Positions 24,660-38,556 of a DNA stretch of 64,000 nucleotides are shown piece after piece (position 1 is the stretch's first letter; every line of letters starts with the position of its first letter). The DNA comes from Paenibacillus sp. OK003 (GTDB lineage: Bacteria; Bacillota; Bacilli; Paenibacillales; Paenibacillaceae), in the NCBI RefSeq assembly GCF_900109515.1, contig NZ_FOBD01000010.1, forward strand, positions 1-64,000, in the 5' to 3' direction. The translations under genes and the position numbers were made by a program. The notes under the pieces were generated by a model. That model saw only the letters and a program-made list of their open reading frames with translations. It made no database searches and was not told the origin of the DNA.

Positions 24660-25409
24660 ATGGAAAGATTACAAAAAATTATCGCACAGGCAGGCATTGC
24701 ATCCCGCCGCAAGAGCGAGGAACTGATCCTGTCCGGCAAAGTAGAAGTTAACGGGGAGGTCGTAACCGAACTGGGTACGAAAGCGAACCCCGAAGAGGAT
24801 ATGATTACGGTTAATGGTAAACCGATCCGCAGTGAAAAGAAAGTGTACATGATGTTGAACAAACCGAAGGGTGTTATCACAAGTGCTTCAGACCCGGAAG
24901 GTCGGAAAATTGTCTCCGACTATCTTAAAGGTGTCAAAGAACGTGTGTATCCCGTTGGTCGTCTGGATTATGACACAGAAGGATTGCTCATTCTGACCAA
25001 TGATGGCGAGTTTGCGCATTTGTTGACGCATCCGAAGCATCACGTACCCAAAACGTATCATGCAACAGTTAAAGGTGTTCCACATGGTTCGGCTCTGGAG
25101 AAATTAAAGACAGGCATTATGCTGGACGACGGTATGACAGCTCCGGCAGAGATTGAGTACAAAGATGTGGATACCGCAGCAAATGAATCTGTTATCTCTA
25201 TTACGATTTACGAAGGGCGTAACCGTCAGGTTAGACGTATGTTCGAAGCGATTAACCATCCGGTAACACGTCTGAAACGGATTTCGTTTGGTGGTATTTT
25301 GCTTCAAAACCTGAAACGGGGACTCACACGCAATCTAACCAAAGAAGAAGTCAACAACCTGATTACGCTCGCAAAATCAGAACCCGCCAAAAAAATGAAA
25401 AAAAGGTAA
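24660..25409 (+). CDS. rluB: 23S rRNA pseudouridine synthase B
   Basis: A 249-residue pseudouridine synthase of the RsuA/RluB family, modifying 23S rRNA. An N-terminal S4 RNA-binding domain (MERLQKIIAQAGIASRRKSE, ILSGKVEVNGEVV) is followed by the catalytic domain with GRLDYDTEGLLILTNDGEF (catalytic Asp) and YEGRNRQVRRMFEA. GAGGTG (24643-24648) lies 11 bases before ATG 24660 and only two before ATG 24651, so 24660 is preferred. It precedes resA, as in B. subtilis (ypuL). Confidence 0.94.
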   Translation: MERLQKIIAQAGIASRRKSEELILSGKVEVNGEVVTELGTKANPEEDMITVNGKPIRSEKKVYMMLNKPKGVITSASDPEGRKIVSDYLKGVKERVYPVGRLDYDTEGLLILTNDGEFAHLLTHPKHHVPKTYHATVKGVPHGSALEKLKTGIMLDDGMTAPAEIEYKDVDTAANESVISITIYEGRNRQVRRMFEAINHPVTRLKRISFGGILLQNLKRGLTRNLTKEEVNNLITLAKSEPAKKMKKR

Positions 25410-25540
25410 TGTGAGGACACATAATTTTCATAAAAGCGCCGCAGTTTTGTGACGAAATTCGCTATAATTGTTCATAGGATGTTCACAGTTGTCCAAGACC
25501 GTTATATGCGAATGCTAGTCACTTAAAAGGGGAGCAGCAC

Positions 25541-26068
25541 ATGGGGAAATCAAGAAGAGCGGTGCAAATCGTCATTTTGTTATTGATCCTGGTGTTGGGC
25601 GGATATGCGATTACGACATCGGTATCCGGCTCGAATGGCAAGCCAAAAGAAGGGGACAAAGCTCCTTCTTTTGAACTGCTGGGCCTGGATGGACAAGTTC
25701 ATACGTCTGAGGAATACAAAGGCAAAGCCATGGTAATCAACTTTTGGGGAACATGGTGTGAGCCTTGTGTCAAAGAGATGCCTGCGCTGCAAGCGCAAGC
25801 GGACAAATGGAAGGACCAGGGTGTGCAATTTGTTGGTATCAATGTTGGGGAAGACCAAATGACCGTGGAAAATTTTGTTCGACAGGTGGGCGTTACGTTT
25901 CCGATTATGCTCGACCGTGACAAAAACTCAATCCGGGATTTTGGCATTTCGCCGATGCCAACGACATTTTTTGTCTCCGACACGGGCAAAATCTCCACCA
26001 TTCATATCGGTCAACTTGATTTGGACACACTTGACGCTCAAATTTCACAACTGGCGAAACAGCCCTGA
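25541..26068 (+). CDS. resA: Thiol-disulfide oxidoreductase ResA
   Basis: A 175-residue membrane-anchored thioredoxin-like protein that reduces apocytochrome c thiols outside the membrane. An N-terminal anchor (VQIVILLLILVLGGYAITT) leads into the thioredoxin fold with NFWGTWCEPCVKEMPAL; CEPC is the ResA-type active site. SPMPTTFFV carries the cis-proline. ATG 25541 follows AAAGGGGAG. First gene of resABC-DE. Confidence 0.95.
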   Translation: MGKSRRAVQIVILLLILVLGGYAITTSVSGSNGKPKEGDKAPSFELLGLDGQVHTSEEYKGKAMVINFWGTWCEPCVKEMPALQAQADKWKDQGVQFVGINVGEDQMTVENFVRQVGVTFPIMLDRDKNSIRDFGISPMPTTFFVSDTGKISTIHIGQLDLDTLDAQISQLAKQP

Positions 26069-26082
26069 CAGGAGGTCTAGTC

Positions 26083-27756
26083 GTGTTCCAAAATACGAAA
26101 TGTGAGTGCGGACACCAGAATCCGGTGGGCACTGTGCTGTGTGAAGCCTGTGGCAAGCCGCTGCTGGAGGCCGAGGTCAAATCGGATGAAGTATTGGAAA
26201 TGCGTTATGATGGCATGGCACGTCGTTCGCAGCGTACAAATCCCAAAATCATTGACCGCATATGGAACTTTTTCTCATCGGTCAAAATTGCTGTTTACAT
26301 GATTGTGTTTACACTTGTAGGTTCCATGCTGGGCACAATTTATCCACAAGAAAGTACATTTCTAAATATTGATCCATCCGTATATTACAAGGACACATAC
26401 GGTCAGTTGGGTCATATCTATTATCTGCTGGGTCTGTCCCATACATACGAATCCTGGTGGTTTATTTTGTTACTGGTGCTGATTGGTGCCTCACTGGTCA
26501 TATGCAGTCTTGACCGTGTGCTTCCACTATACAAAGCGCTGAATAAACAGAAAATACGCAAACACATGCAATTCCTTACACGCCAGCGACTGGTGTACCA
26601 AGGTTCCATAAATGAGGAATCAGAAGACTGGATTAAGAAAGCGGTTACGCCGCTTAAAAAGAAAGGTTATCGTGTGCATACCGAGGGTACTGCTTTGCTG
26701 GCTGAGAAACATCGATTCAGTCGCTGGGGGCCTTATGTTATCCATATCGGATTGATTATCTTTCTGCTCGCAGTACTTGCTCGAGGACTTCCCGGGCTGA
26801 ATCTGGATGAGCATGTTGCTTTTCCCCAAGGGGAAATCAAAAAAATACCGAATACCTCCATGTATTTGAAAAATGAACAGTTTAATGTTGAATTTTACAA
26901 AGTAGATGAGGTTCCTGAACAGTTCCGTAATTTGAACAAAACCGTTCCAAAACTGTTTGAAACCAAAGTGGTATTGTACGAATGTACAGCAGATTGCTCG
27001 GATCCTTCCAAAAAACCTCAATTGACCGAAGTGGACCGACATGATGTTCGAGTGAACCATCCACTGAATTACAACGGGTTGAAGGCATATCAATTTGATT
27101 ATGATTTGACGCCAACGATTCGATCGGTAACGCCTGATTTGGTCAATGCCCAGACGGGTGAGAAGTATGGAGCAATTCAAATTGCTATGGTGGATACGCA
27201 GCGATCGTTTGAGGCTGGACCCTATAGTCTTACTGTAAAAGAAAAATATATGGACTTTGGGCTGGATGAAAATGGAGAGCCCAAATCAAAGTCTCCTTCG
27301 CCTAATGCGCCTGCATTTCTATTTAACATCAAGGGGCCTGATTTACCCGAAGAGGGAATGCAGTACTTGTACTTTGCGAAGCAGATCGATAAACAGCGTT
27401 TTCAGCAGGACGCAATTAACAAACAGCTAAATGGAGGAGAAATTCCTCTGCAGCTAGAGGTTGACAGCATGGATAAGGTAGATATCATTCAATCCGTAAG
27501 TTACCTCAATATCCGTATTGATAAGGCTATGCCTTTTGTGTGGGTTGGGGCAGGAATCGTTATGTTGGGTCTGGTTATGGGCTTTTACTGGCACCACCGA
27601 CGCATTTGGATTCGGATTGATGATGGACAACTCACCCTGGGCGGCCATACGAACAAAAACTGGTTTGGCTTCAGGCGTGAAATTGCAGCCGTGTTAAAAC
27701 AAATGAATGTGGAAGTGGATGAGAAGTCGTTGGATAACGGGGGGAACCAAACATGA
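26083..27756 (+). CDS. resB: Cytochrome c biogenesis protein ResB with N-terminal zinc ribbon
   Basis: A 557-residue ResB/Ccs1 protein that, with ResC, carries heme and attaches it to apocytochrome c. A short cytoplasmic zinc ribbon at residues 7-25 (CECGHQNP and CEACGK) precedes the family part: membrane helices at about 65-85, 115-135 and 220-240, a large extracytoplasmic domain and a last helix near 480-500 followed by WHHRRIWIRI. B. subtilis ResB lacks this ribbon. GTG 26083 follows GGAGGT. It overlaps resC by four bases. Confidence 0.93.
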   Translation: MFQNTKCECGHQNPVGTVLCEACGKPLLEAEVKSDEVLEMRYDGMARRSQRTNPKIIDRIWNFFSSVKIAVYMIVFTLVGSMLGTIYPQESTFLNIDPSVYYKDTYGQLGHIYYLLGLSHTYESWWFILLLVLIGASLVICSLDRVLPLYKALNKQKIRKHMQFLTRQRLVYQGSINEESEDWIKKAVTPLKKKGYRVHTEGTALLAEKHRFSRWGPYVIHIGLIIFLLAVLARGLPGLNLDEHVAFPQGEIKKIPNTSMYLKNEQFNVEFYKVDEVPEQFRNLNKTVPKLFETKVVLYECTADCSDPSKKPQLTEVDRHDVRVNHPLNYNGLKAYQFDYDLTPTIRSVTPDLVNAQTGEKYGAIQIAMVDTQRSFEAGPYSLTVKEKYMDFGLDENGEPKSKSPSPNAPAFLFNIKGPDLPEEGMQYLYFAKQIDKQRFQQDAINKQLNGGEIPLQLEVDSMDKVDIIQSVSYLNIRIDKAMPFVWVGAGIVMLGLVMGFYWHHRRIWIRIDDGQLTLGGHTNKNWFGFRREIAAVLKQMNVEVDEKSLDNGGNQT

Positions 27757-29015
27757 GTTTATTGGATTTCAGCAGCGACGCATTTATCGTATCTTTTTTT
27801 CTATATTGTGCTGCATTTATGTTATATGGCGTTGCCGTCATGGGAAAGAAATGGAGTAATCGTGACCCGCAAGCTCATGTAGAACGATGGGGGAAACGAG
27901 CCTTTATTGCATCAACTGTTGCACTAGCTGCACATCTCATCTTCTTTGGTACACGTTGGGCTGGAGCAGGCCATATACCCGTAAGTAATATGTATGAGTT
28001 TATGAGTTTTCTTTCCATGATGATTATGGTGGCATTTATTGTAGTTTACGCTATCTATCGCAAGTCGTTGCTAGGACTGTTTGCATTGCCACTAACCATC
28101 ATTATTATGGCATATGCAGCCGTATTTCCTCAGGAAGTACAGCCGCTGATCCCTGCCTTACAATCGATATGGCTCAAGATCCACGTGACGTTGGCAGCTC
28201 TTGGCGAGGCATTCTTTGCCGTAGGCTTTGCGGCAGGATTCATGTACTTGTTACGTACAGTCGATTTCAGTGGCAAGGATAAGTCATCCAGACGCCAGCG
28301 CGGGTGGGTTGAATTTACATTAATCACTATCGTCGTTGTCGTTGGGTTTATTGGGTCGGTATTTGCTTTCCGTGCATCCGGATATGAGGCGGTTTTTGTT
28401 CAGAAAACCACTAGCATTGACACAGAGGTACAGGAAAATAGTACAATAGAGAAAGTGATTTATCGCATGCCTCCAATATTTGCGCCTTATAATAGCGAAG
28501 TGGAGAGCATAAAACCGTTTCTTGGTATGAAGGAACCTTTGCTTGAGACGCCTTCCTGGATGAACGGAGTTAATGCTGGACGTAAACTGAATACGGTAGT
28601 ATGGTCGTTAATTGTAGGGCTAATCTTATATGGAGTTATTCGTTTAATTGTAAGAAGACCGCTTGGACAGGCTCTGCAACCGATGCTGGATGGCATTGAT
28701 GCGGATGATCTTGATGAGATTAGTTATCGCGCAATTGCTATAGGATTCCCTATATTTACATTGGGAGCATTAATTTTTGCCATGATCTGGGCCCAGATTG
28801 CCTGGAGCCGTTTCTGGGGATGGGACCCCAAAGAGGTGTGGGCACTGATAACATGGTTATATTATAGTGTGTACCTGCATTTGCGTTTGTCCAGAGGCTG
28901 GCAGGGCCGCAAGTCTGCCTGGCTTGCAGTACTTGGGTTTTTGGTCGTTATGTTTACGCTTGTTGGTGTGAATTTGATCATCGCCGGGTTGCATTCGTAC
29001 GCAGGGGCAGACTAG
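27753..29015 (+). CDS. resC: Cytochrome c biogenesis protein ResC (CcsA family)
   Basis: A 420-residue polytopic heme-handling protein. The tryptophan-rich heme motif WGWDPKEVWALITWL lies near residue 355 with flanking histidines (HLIFFGTRW, HVTLAALGEAFF, HLRLSRGW, GLHSYAG). A cytoplasmic or external insert at about 215-270 is longer than in plain CcsA. ATG 27753 overlaps the resB stop (ATGA type), so they are coupled. It works with ResB to attach heme to cytochromes c. Confidence 0.95.
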   Translation: MSLLDFSSDAFIVSFFLYCAAFMLYGVAVMGKKWSNRDPQAHVERWGKRAFIASTVALAAHLIFFGTRWAGAGHIPVSNMYEFMSFLSMMIMVAFIVVYAIYRKSLLGLFALPLTIIIMAYAAVFPQEVQPLIPALQSIWLKIHVTLAALGEAFFAVGFAAGFMYLLRTVDFSGKDKSSRRQRGWVEFTLITIVVVVGFIGSVFAFRASGYEAVFVQKTTSIDTEVQENSTIEKVIYRMPPIFAPYNSEVESIKPFLGMKEPLLETPSWMNGVNAGRKLNTVVWSLIVGLILYGVIRLIVRRPLGQALQPMLDGIDADDLDEISYRAIAIGFPIFTLGALIFAMIWAQIAWSRFWGWDPKEVWALITWLYYSVYLHLRLSRGWQGRKSAWLAVLGFLVVMFTLVGVNLIIAGLHSYAGAD

Positions 29016-29158
29016 GATAGGCAGTTTCGTGAAGTTCCCGAGAGAAATCCATGAAACACATACGTAAGCCCCTACGTCCAATGGGGCATTCAAATATTGT
29101 TCGCCAGATCGAACATAATAGAAGTGATGAGGAGTTATTGCAAAGGGGCTGGAGTGGA

Positions 29159-29875
29159 ATGGCTGAACATGAGAACCGTATACTCGTCGTGGATGACGAG
29201 GAAAGAATCCGACGGCTTTTGAAAATGTATCTCGAAAAAGAAGGCTATGAAATCGATGAAGCAGAGGATGGGGAAACTGCGTTGCGAAAAGCAACTGCAG
29301 GTGACTATGGTCTGATTTTGCTTGATGTGATGTTGCCGGGCATGGACGGCGTTGAAGTATGTACCCGTCTGCGTCAGGTAAAATCAACTCCGGTTTTGAT
29401 GCTTACTGCAAAAGGCGAAGAAATTAACCGCGTTCAGGGCTTTGAGGTTGGAGCAGATGACTATGTCGTTAAACCGTTCAGTCCACGTGAAGTGATTTAC
29501 CGGGTGAAGGCTATTCTGCGTCGTTCTTCTGCGACAGCGTATCTGTCCAAGGAGAGTAATTCAAGCAACAATATCGTATTTCCTCATTTGGTCATCGAAC
29601 ATGATGCTCACCGCGTAACCGCGGGTGGGGAAGAGATCAGTTTAACACCGAAAGAATATGAACTGTTGCATTATCTCGCGACATCTCCAGATAAAGTTTT
29701 TTCCAGAGAAGAGCTGCTGAAGGATGTATGGAATTATGAATTCTTTGGTGATCTTCGTACTGTGGATACGCATGTGAAGCGTCTTCGCGAGAAGTTAAAC
29801 AAGGTTTCGCCAGAATCAGCGGCGATGATTACAACGGTGTGGGGTGTGGGTTATAAACTGGAAGTACCGAAGTAG
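29159..29875 (+). CDS. resD: Response regulator ResD
   Basis: A 238-residue OmpR-family regulator. The receiver domain shows RILVVDDEERIRRLL, phosphorylation Asp in LILLDVMLPGMDG, Thr/Lys switch LMLTAKGEE and VVKPFSPREV. The winged-helix DNA-binding domain begins near residue 135 (ISLTPKEYELLHYLATSPDK, VDTHVKRLREKL). In B. subtilis ResDE controls respiration and anaerobic genes, including resABC. ATG 29159 follows GGAGTGG; about 140 bases separate it from resC. It overlaps resE by 32 bases. Confidence 0.95.
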   Translation: MAEHENRILVVDDEERIRRLLKMYLEKEGYEIDEAEDGETALRKATAGDYGLILLDVMLPGMDGVEVCTRLRQVKSTPVLMLTAKGEEINRVQGFEVGADDYVVKPFSPREVIYRVKAILRRSSATAYLSKESNSSNNIVFPHLVIEHDAHRVTAGGEEISLTPKEYELLHYLATSPDKVFSREELLKDVWNYEFFGDLRTVDTHVKRLREKLNKVSPESAAMITTVWGVGYKLEVPK

Positions 29876-31328
29876 TTTTAGTTTCTGGAGATCGCTGGTC
29901 GGGAAGTTATGGATTACAATTATTTGCCTTGTGGGCTGTGTACTCATAGCATTGGGTCTCTTTTTGCTGCCATATATTGATACAAATTTTGCGGAGTCTG
30001 AGTCGAGAGATATCAAACGTTTGTTCACGTATGTTTGTATTATCGGATTCAGCTTGACGACCTTTTTTGCGCTGTTTCTTTTCACGAAAATTACGCAGCC
30101 GATGCAGCAGTTAATTCAGGCAGCCAATGCGATTCGGAAAGGAAACTACGGTACGCGTCTCTCCCTTGTAACGAGCGATGAGATTGGAGAATTGGGTAAT
30201 ACATTTAACCACATGGCTGCACAGCTGGAAGATAACATTCGCAACCTTAACCATGAGAAAGAACATCTGGCGAGCGTGCTCCGAAGCATGACCGATGCGG
30301 TAGTGACATTTGACGGTGAAGGCAAAGTTATTTTGACAAACCCCCCTGGTGAGAAAATCATGCAGGCTTGGTGTGATTTGGACTGGGCACAGATGGGAGA
30401 GGGACAGGATTCGGAGAATGCTGTGAGTTCTTCACGAGAGGTGCCGGAACCACTCGTTCCTTTGTTCAAAATGGTGATGGAACAAGGTGGCGATCAGAAC
30501 TCTAACGTGCATGTGCAGCAGGGTGTCTGGTCTGTTCAGATGGCGCCTTTGTATGCAGATAGTGTCGTACGGGGTGCTGTTGCTGTGCTCCGTGACGTAA
30601 CGGAGGAAGTACGACTGGAGAAGATGCGTCGTGATTTTGTCGCCAACGTATCTCACGAAATACGTACTCCGCTATCCATGATGCAAGGGTATAGTGAAGC
30701 TCTTTTGGATGGGATGGCGGCTTCTCCAGAAGAAAGCGAAGAATTAATTCAAGTGATTCATGATGAGTCTTTGCGTATGGGCAGATTGGTTAAAGACCTG
30801 CTTGATCTTGCGCGAATGGAAGCGGGTCATACGGATATGGCCGTGAAGGAAGTGGATCTGGTTGAACTATTGGAGCGTGTATATAGAAAGTTCTCGGTAC
30901 GTTCCAAAGAACAAGATATCCATCTTCGTTTTGAATGCAAACAGACTGCGATTGAACTTCACCAGGCGGACGAGGATCGGCTTGAACAGGTATTTACAAA
31001 TTTGCTGGATAATGCGTTTCGGCATACGCCATCAGGCAAAAATGTTGTCATATCGGCAGAGCTGTTAACGGATATTCGGACACCTCTAGCTAAAGTGACT
31101 GTAAAAGATGAAGGCGTAGGCATTCCGTCTTCTGATCTGCCATTCATCTTTGAACGATTCTACAAAGCAGATAAGGCACGTGTTCGGGGTGAAAGTGTTG
31201 GTACAGGACTGGGGCTGGCAATTGTAAAAAATATTGTGGATGCCCATCACGGTACTATTATCGTTAACAGCGTACTTGGCGAAGGTACAGAGTTTATTTT
31301 ACAATTTCCTGTGGATTCTTCGAAATAG
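29844..31328 (+). CDS. resE: Sensor histidine kinase ResE
   Basis: A 494-residue membrane kinase, partner of ResD. Two membrane spans (about 19-43 and 64-82), a HAMP linker (FTKITQPMQQLIQAANAIRK), a PAS-like middle region (about 145-270), the H-box FVANVSHEIRTPLS, the N-box NLLDNAFRHTPSG, DEGVGIP and GTGLGLAIVKNIV. No ATG lies near the expected start; GTG 29844 inside resD is the best candidate and may rely on coupling. A terminator follows; sigX, next in B. subtilis, is absent. Confidence 0.94.
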   Translation: MWVINWKYRSSFSFWRSLVGKLWITIICLVGCVLIALGLFLLPYIDTNFAESESRDIKRLFTYVCIIGFSLTTFFALFLFTKITQPMQQLIQAANAIRKGNYGTRLSLVTSDEIGELGNTFNHMAAQLEDNIRNLNHEKEHLASVLRSMTDAVVTFDGEGKVILTNPPGEKIMQAWCDLDWAQMGEGQDSENAVSSSREVPEPLVPLFKMVMEQGGDQNSNVHVQQGVWSVQMAPLYADSVVRGAVAVLRDVTEEVRLEKMRRDFVANVSHEIRTPLSMMQGYSEALLDGMAASPEESEELIQVIHDESLRMGRLVKDLLDLARMEAGHTDMAVKEVDLVELLERVYRKFSVRSKEQDIHLRFECKQTAIELHQADEDRLEQVFTNLLDNAFRHTPSGKNVVISAELLTDIRTPLAKVTVKDEGVGIPSSDLPFIFERFYKADKARVRGESVGTGLGLAIVKNIVDAHHGTIIVNSVLGEGTEFILQFPVDSSK

Positions 31329-31351
31329 CCCGATTTCATACAAAAAGTGCG

Positions 31352-31383
31352 AAAGCACCCTCATGCTGAGGGTGCTTTTTTGT
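31352..31383 (+). terminator. Intrinsic terminator of resDE
   Basis: AAAGCACCCTC-ATGCT-GAGGGTGCTTTTTT: perfect 11-pair stem and T-run. Confidence 0.93.
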
Positions 31384-31506
31384 TGAACAGTACCGTTTAA
31401 TCTTGTTCAACGTGGAACAGTATGTTCACTTTTTTTTGCATCAAAAAAGGTGTCCAAGATAATTTTGCCTCTTATGAAACATAAGCTTGATAAGCGAAGA
31501 AGTTAA

Positions 31507-35487
<3,981 letters not shown>

Positions 35488-35531
35488 TATCAGAATGTTG
35501 ATTGAATATTAATTTGATCTCATAAGAATGC

Positions 35532-35573
35532 AGAAAGAGACGGATCCCTTACCAGGATTCCGTCTCTTTCTTA
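35532..35573. terminator. Bidirectional terminator between collagen-like gene and serA
   Basis: AGAAAGAGACGGA-(TCCCTTACCAGGA)-TTCCGTCTCTTTCTT; long symmetrical stem with A- and T-rich ends. It serves the two convergent genes. Confidence 0.9.
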
Positions 35574-35590
35574 GTTAACCTCAAATTATA

Positions 35591-37186
35591 CTAGCCGAGT
35601 ACAATTTCAACGGCAGTATTGATTTCCTGAAGAGCTGCGAGTTGCACCAGCACATCTTTTGGAACTTCTTTGTCAACAGTCAGAATCATGATCGCTGCCC
35701 CACCAATGATTTTACGTCCAACCTGCATGGAGGCGATGTTAACTTCGTTCTCTCCAAGTAAAGTTCCAACACGCCCGATAATACCTGGTTTATCGTTATG
35801 AGAAATCAGAACTTGGTGACTTTCTGGAGCAATATCCACTGGGAATTTGTCCAGACGCACGATCCGCTCTCCATAACCTGCAAGCAGCGTGCCCGCCACA
35901 CGACGCTCCTCGGCATCCTGATTCGTCACAAGTGTGACGGTAATCAGATTAGTAAATCCTTTCGTCGCGGAAGTTTGGCTAACCACTACGTTAAGATCCC
36001 GCACTTTAGCCAAATGCATGGAGTTGACAATATTGGCTTCTCCGCCTAAATGCCTTGCGAGAATCCCTTTTACAATGTAACGAGTCAAAGGAGAAGTATC
36101 CACTTCAGACAGATCTCCAGCGTAATCGATTCGAATTTCCTGAACTGCATTTTGAGTGATCTGAGCTGCAAAGCTACCCAGTGTTTCACCCAGTTTAAAG
36201 TACGGCTGCAGTTTATTCATTACAGTTGGGGCTACTGCAGGCATGTTAACTGCGTTTTTGAACGGTTCATTGCGCAGGATATGCAGGACTTGCTCGGATA
36301 CGTCGATCGCTACATTTTCTTGTGCTTCTACTGTGGATGCACCAAGATGAGGCGTTACAATAATGCTAGGATGATTCAGGAACGGGTGATCAGCAGCGGG
36401 TGGTTCGCTCTCGAATACGTCAAATGCTGCACCAGCAACGATACCTTCATCAATTGCTTCTACAAGTGCCATTTCGTCAACGACTCCGCCACGGGCACAG
36501 TTGATAATACGCATGCCTTTTTTCATTACTTCAAATTGTGGGCGGGAAATCATATGGCGTGTCTCAGGTGTTAATGGTGTGTGAACGGTCATGAAGTCGG
36601 CATTGCGAATGATGTCATCCACACTAGCCAGCTTAACCTGAAGTTTCTCTGCCCGATCTTGAGTGAGGAACGGGTCATAAGCTAGAATATCCATTCCGAA
36701 TGCTTTGGCACGTTTAGCTACTTCGCTACCGATCCGTCCCATACCGAGCACACCCAGTGTTTTATTTCTTAACTCCACACCCAGGAAGGTTTTACGATCC
36801 CAAGTACCTTGGATGGTTTTGGCATATGCCTGAGGAATATGTCGTGCCAGTGCCATCATCATGGCAAATGTATGCTCACATGTCGTAATCGTGTTACCGT
36901 CAGGGGCGTTAATAACAATGATACCGCGTTGGGTAGCAGCTTCCAAATCAATGTTATCTACACCTACGCCAGCACGTCCGATGACTTTAAGGTTTGTACC
37001 TGCCGTCATAATGCGATCCGTTACACGAGTCTGACTTCGAACTAGAAGGGCATCATAATTGCCAATAATTGCAACAAGCTCATCTTCGCTAAGACCTGTT
37101 TTCTTCTCAACTACAACATCATTTGCATCCACCAGTTGCTGAATTCCCAGATCACTAATGGGGTCCGACACTAACACTTTGTACAT
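35591..37186 (-). CDS. serA: D-3-phosphoglycerate dehydrogenase
   Basis: A 531-residue SerA, first step of serine synthesis (3-phosphoglycerate to phosphohydroxypyruvate with NAD). Landmarks are [15 protein letters not shown], the NAD loop [20 protein letters not shown], catalytic Arg in [10 protein letters not shown], Glu and the [13 protein letters not shown] segment; then an intervening domain and a C-terminal ACT domain ([20 protein letters not shown]). ATG 37186 follows AAGGAGGAAG. It is regulated by a T-box leader upstream. Convergent with the collagen-like gene. Confidence 0.97.
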   Translation of the reverse strand: MYKVLVSDPISDLGIQQLVDANDVVVEKKTGLSEDELVAIIGNYDALLVRSQTRVTDRIMTAGTNLKVIGRAGVGVDNIDLEAATQRGIIVINAPDGNTITTCEHTFAMMMALARHIPQAYAKTIQGTWDRKTFLGVELRNKTLGVLGMGRIGSEVAKRAKAFGMDILAYDPFLTQDRAEKLQVKLASVDDIIRNADFMTVHTPLTPETRHMISRPQFEVMKKGMRIINCARGGVVDEMALVEAIDEGIVAGAAFDVFESEPPAADHPFLNHPSIIVTPHLGASTVEAQENVAIDVSEQVLHILRNEPFKNAVNMPAVAPTVMNKLQPYFKLGETLGSFAAQITQNAVQEIRIDYAGDLSEVDTSPLTRYIVKGILARHLGGEANIVNSMHLAKVRDLNVVVSQTSATKGFTNLITVTLVTNQDAEERRVAGTLLAGYGERIVRLDKFPVDIAPESHQVLISHNDKPGIIGRVGTLLGENEVNIASMQVGRKIIGGAAIMILTVDKEVPKDVLVQLAALQEINTAVEIVLG

Positions 37187-37351
37187 GGTTTCTTCCTCCT
37201 TAGGTATGTGTATCTATATCGTCAAGGTCTCACCTCACGAAAGAGGCATTCCTTAAAACCATTGAAACTCTTCCTCTCAACAACGCGGTGTCGCAGTAGA
37301 GGAGGAGGGTGTAGCAAATAGGGCGATTCCCACGTATTACTCTAAAATAAA

Positions 37352-37612
37352 TCAAAAAACTCTCAATCCACATACTGCTTGCGCAATAAGGGACGAGAGT
37401 TGTCGTGGTACCACCCTAATTCACCGCCGTTTCGCAACGACAGTCTTAGCGGTCAATGAAGACCGAAGAGGATAACGGGTCTAAACCGATTGCACCTACT
37501 CCAATTTCAATGCAATAACTCAGGAGCGCTCAAGATCATCTGCCTGCCACCGATTTACACCATCCATCGGCTCTCTGTAAGACAAAGCAACGTCTTTTTT
37601 CCATCATCGTGT
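37352..37612 (-). ncRNA. T-box leader of serA with terminator
   Basis: Read on the minus strand: a stem I region (CAGAGAGCCGATGGATGGTG ... GCGCTCCTGAGTT), then the conserved T-box GAATTAGGGTGGTACCACG (37404-37422) and a terminator (AACTCTCGTCC ... GGATTGAGAGTTTTTTG, about 37355-37400). Uncharged tRNA should turn transcription on. Being in front of serA suggests serine specificity, but I could not fix the specifier codon by eye (AGC and TCC both occur near the loop). Confidence 0.9.
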
Positions 37613-37634
37613 TTAACGTGACTAATTTTTTCAT

Positions 37635-37664
37635 AATGTATCATGGCTGACATGAGCATGTCAA
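37635..37664 (-). promoter_or_regulatory. Probable sigma-A promoter of serA
   Basis: On the minus strand TTGACA (37664-37659), 18 bases, TACATT (37640-37635). It lies just before the T-box leader, placing the RNA start near 37628. Confidence 0.6.
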
Positions 37665-37962
37665 TAGGCTTAAATGTTTTAATTCGATTTACTAATATCA
37701 TTTTCTTCAGTGGAGGAGAAGGCGTATAGATGTTAAGGATTGACATCCTTCGTTGATCAAAATAGCTCGATTACAAGCTGTTTTGTGAATCGAATTTTAA
37801 TGCTTTAATGAACTAATTCATTAGATTTGGATTCGCTGAAAAACCGGGAATTGGGGCAGGCCTTGAACCTATTTGGTTTTTTGGCTATCATTTAGTATAC
37901 TATCCGATTGGACAACGAATTTGTTATCCATCAAATATAAGTCAAGAGGACAGACACAGGCG

Positions 37963-38556
37963 ATGAAAAAATTAAAGTTTCCCAAGTTCAAGATTCAGAA
38001 GGCTGAACCACAACAACTTACCGAGCGTTTGCTTCTGATCAATCTATACTTTACACAAGGGTTAACTTTGATCATTGGGGTTGTATGGATTTTATTGCAG
38101 AAGAGAAATCTTTTTGATGTACTTGCGTGGCCTCACAGTTACCATTTTATTTGGTGGGGGCTTGGTCTAGCTGGTATTATGCTTGTTATGGACCTCGTTC
38201 TTTCTTATGTTATTCCTCAAGAAAGCATGGACGATGGGGGAATTAACGAGATGTTGTTTCGCAAGCGTCCAATCTGGCACATTGTATGCATAGCAGCCAT
38301 CGTTGCTGTTTGTGAAGAATTATTATTTCGTGGAGCCATACAGTATGCGCTAGGTCCTTACTGGACAAGTATTTTATTTGCGGTCATCCATATACGCTAT
38401 TTGCGGCACTGGATTCCGACGGGTTGGGTATTTGTGTCGAGCTATGGATTGGGTTGGATTTATATGCAATCCGGCACATTATGGGCGCCTATATTATGTC
38501 ATTTTATTATTGATTTGGTGTCTGGATTAGCGATACGTTTTCGGAGGGGATCATGA
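37963..38556 (+). CDS. CPBP-family intramembrane metalloprotease (YpbD-like)
   Basis: A 197-residue integral membrane protein with the CPBP (Abi/CAAX) motifs CEELLFRGAIQ, FAVIHIRY and LCHFIIDLV, which hold the metal ligands. The start is ATG 37963 with AGAGGA upstream; earlier codons lack a site. Its location after serA matches ypbD of B. subtilis. Possible roles are peptide processing or self-protection; the substrate is unknown. It overlaps the next gene by four bases. Confidence 0.85.
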   Translation: MKKLKFPKFKIQKAEPQQLTERLLLINLYFTQGLTLIIGVVWILLQKRNLFDVLAWPHSYHFIWWGLGLAGIMLVMDLVLSYVIPQESMDDGGINEMLFRKRPIWHIVCIAAIVAVCEELLFRGAIQYALGPYWTSILFAVIHIRYLRHWIPTGWVFVSSYGLGWIYMQSGTLWAPILCHFIIDLVSGLAIRFRRGS

